Origin: Rugamonas sp.
GTDB taxonomy: Bacteria; Pseudomonadota; Gammaproteobacteria; Burkholderiales; Burkholderiaceae_D
Direction: 5' to 3'
DNA: 32,632 bases
NCBI RefSeq assembly: GCF_025354735.1
Contig: NZ_JANXMI010000106.1
Location: 1 to 32,632 of the forward strand
Shown here: positions 31,202 to 32,632 of the stretch, one piece after another
Numbering within the stretch: position 1 is the first letter of the stretch
Layout of the letters: each line of letters opens with the position of its first letter
The notes under the pieces: generated by a model
Databases searched by the model: none
Told to the model about the DNA's origin: nothing
What the model saw: only the letters and a program-made list of their open reading frames with translations
Made by a program: the position numbers and the translations under genes

Positions 31202-32554
31202 GCGTCACCAACGATACTGTGCGCCTGCTGCTGGCGGCCGGCCTCACGCTCGCTTATGCGGCGGTCTGCCTGGCGCCGTTTTTGCGCCAGCGCCGCAAGC
31301 GCCGGGCGGCGCAGCGCGCCCAGGCCGACGCGGCGCAGACGCCCGGCTGGATCGTCCTACGCCAGCCAGACCGGCAACGCCGAGGAACTGGCCGGCCAGA
31401 CGCTGGCCACCCTGCGCCTGGCCGGCATCCCGGCGCAGATGATGGAATTGTCCGATCTGCGCGGCGCCGATTTGCAGCGCGCCGAACGCGTGCTGTTCAT
31501 CGTCAGCACTTACGGCGAGGGCGATGCGCCCGATGCCGCCGCCGCCTTCGCCGGCAGTTTGATGGGCGGCGCGCTGCCCCTGAACCATCTGCATTACGCC
31601 GTGCTGGCGCTGGGCGACCGCGCGTATGCGCAGTTCTGCGGCTTCGGCCGCGCGCTCGACGAGTGGCTGCGGGGGCAGGGCGCGCAGCCGCTGTTCGCGC
31701 GCATCGAAGTCGACCGCGGCGCGGCGGCGGCGCTCGGATCATGGCGTCAGCAACTGAGCCACCTGGCCGGCACCAGCGACGCGCCGGACTGGAATGGGCC
31801 GGCGTTTTCCGACTGGCGCCTGGCCGCGCGCCGCCTGCTCAATCCGGGCAGCGCCGGCGCGCCGCTGTACCACCTGGAACTGGAGGCGCCCGACGGCGCG
31901 GCGCCGGATTGGCAGTCGGGCGATCTGGCGCAGATCGCCGCGCCGGCCGATTCCGCCCGGCCGCGCGAATATTCGATCGCCTCGGTGCCGGCCGACGGCC
32001 GCGTGCATTTGCTGGTGCGCCTGCATCTGCACGACGACGGCGGTCATGGCGTGGCGTCGGGCTGGCTGGCCTTGCGGCTGGCGGTCGGCGAGACGGTGCA
32101 ACTGCGTGTGCGCCAGCATCGGCGCTTCCGCCTGGAGGACAACGCCGGGCGGCCGCTGATCTTGATCGGCAACGGCAGCGGCATCGCCGGCTTGCGCGGC
32201 CATCTGAGGGCGCGCGCGCTGGCCGGACAGCGCCGCAACTGGTTGCTGTTCGGCGAGCGCAATGCGGCCCACGATTATCTGTATCGTGAGGAAATCGAGG
32301 CCTGGCGGCGCGATGGCCTGCGGCTGGAGATGGTGTTTTCGCGCGATCAGGCGCGGCGCCTGTATGTGCAGGATAGCCTGCTGTCGAATGCCGATGAACT
32401 GCGCGGCTGGATCGCGGACGGCGCCGCCATCTACATCTGCGGCAGCCTCGATGGCATGGCCGCCGGCGTCGACGCGGCGCTGCGCGACATCCTAGGCGGC
32501 GATGCGCTCGACGCGCTGGCCGCGCAAGGCCGCTACCGGCGCGACGTCTACTAA
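31198..32554 (+). pseudogene. Membrane-anchored flavodoxin/NADPH flavoprotein reductase, frameshifted
   Basis: Combined translation gives a protein of about 451 residues. It has an N-terminal membrane anchor (VRLLLAAGLTLAYAAVCLAP); a flavodoxin-like FMN domain (YASQTGNAEELA, STYGEGDAPDAA, LALGDRAYAQFCGF); then FAD/NADPH modules (REYSIASVPADG, IGNGSGIAGLRG, YVQDSLLSNADELR, YICGSLDGM) like CysJ/cytochrome-P450 reductase. The start (ATG overlapping the apbE TGA) and the catalytic body are in different frames: GWIV ends at 31356, one extra C follows (31357), and YASQ resumes at 31358. It is either a real loss-of-function, a sequencing error, or rarely a recoding site, and no slippery heptamer is present. 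If intact it would supply electrons from cytoplasmic NADPH to the PepSY protein. Confidence 0.85.
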
Positions 32555-32610
32555 CGCGCGGGCTTGCGTCGATAAAGCCGGCCTTCATCAGGGGCGGCGC
32601 TATCCTCAAT

Positions 32611-32626
32611 CGGGGTCAGACCACGG
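32611..32626 (+). repeat. Dispersed repeat, copy 3
   Basis: TCGGGGTCAGACCACG lies 57 nt after the reductase stop and is identical to the reverse complement of 23611-23626. The last 78 bases of the window contain no gene. Confidence 0.85.
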
Positions 32627-32632
32627 TTTCGA

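Noticed and set aside
31340..31365. Programmed frameshifting in the reductase gene
   Set aside because: The site GTCCTAC has no slippery heptamer and no obvious downstream stimulatory hairpin or upstream Shine-Dalgarno at the right spacing. A simple indel is more likely.

Overview
The window looks like chromosomal DNA from a high-GC betaproteobacterium, most probably Burkholderiales/Oxalobacteraceae (Massilia, Duganella or Janthinobacterium type). The evidence is the codon use, an abundant GGGGTCAGACC repeat, LysR-rich accessory gene content and the exonuclease-ligase-Lhr-PdeM cluster. This placement is inferred from sequence character; no database was searched.

Region 1 (1-3600) is lower in GC and is a graveyard of mobile DNA. 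It holds one end of an IS21-like element, a headless gene fragment, a complete but triply damaged IS5-family element (521-2005), a truncated IS110 transposase, another headless gene fragment, about 0.9 kb with no recognisable content, and a broken AraC-type regulator.

Region 2 (3694-13915) is an accessory detoxification/regulation neighbourhood. It has an exported epoxide hydrolase, two LysR regulators, short-chain dehydrogenases, YciI-like proteins, a VOC protein, an O-methyltransferase, a DsbA-family oxidoreductase and a free-methionine-sulfoxide reductase. Between them lie several remnants: an MFS stub, an SDR tail, and a GST/LysR pair whose 5' ends were both removed by one apparent deletion. 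One SDR lacks its catalytic tyrosine.

Region 3 (14140-18671) is a two-gene phosphorelay module. A soluble receiver-histidine kinase fusion overlaps by 4 nt a 1134-residue multi-PAS hybrid kinase with two C-terminal receivers.

Region 4 (18861-26594) is DNA repair. A RecQ-type helicase with an unusual C-terminal tail is followed by a tightly overlapping cluster of MBL-fold exonuclease, ATP-dependent DNA ligase, Lhr-type helicase and PdeM phosphoesterase. A copy of a dispersed intergenic repeat lies inside the Lhr-type helicase coding sequence.

Region 5 (26792-32554) starts with stress genes: a KGG-motif protein and a PNPOx-fold protein. It then has a Fur-box-controlled operon: PepSY membrane protein, DUF2271 protein, DUF4198 protein, ApbE flavin transferase and a membrane-anchored flavodoxin/NADPH-type reductase. 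The DUF2271 protein carries a DGLSGAT motif matching the ApbE flavinylation site. I therefore infer an iron-regulated electron-transfer chain from NADPH across the membrane to a covalently flavinylated periplasmic protein. The reductase gene is frameshifted in this sequence, and ApbE is preceded by a tandemly repeated ribosome-binding region. This operon is the best candidate in the window for an under-described system.
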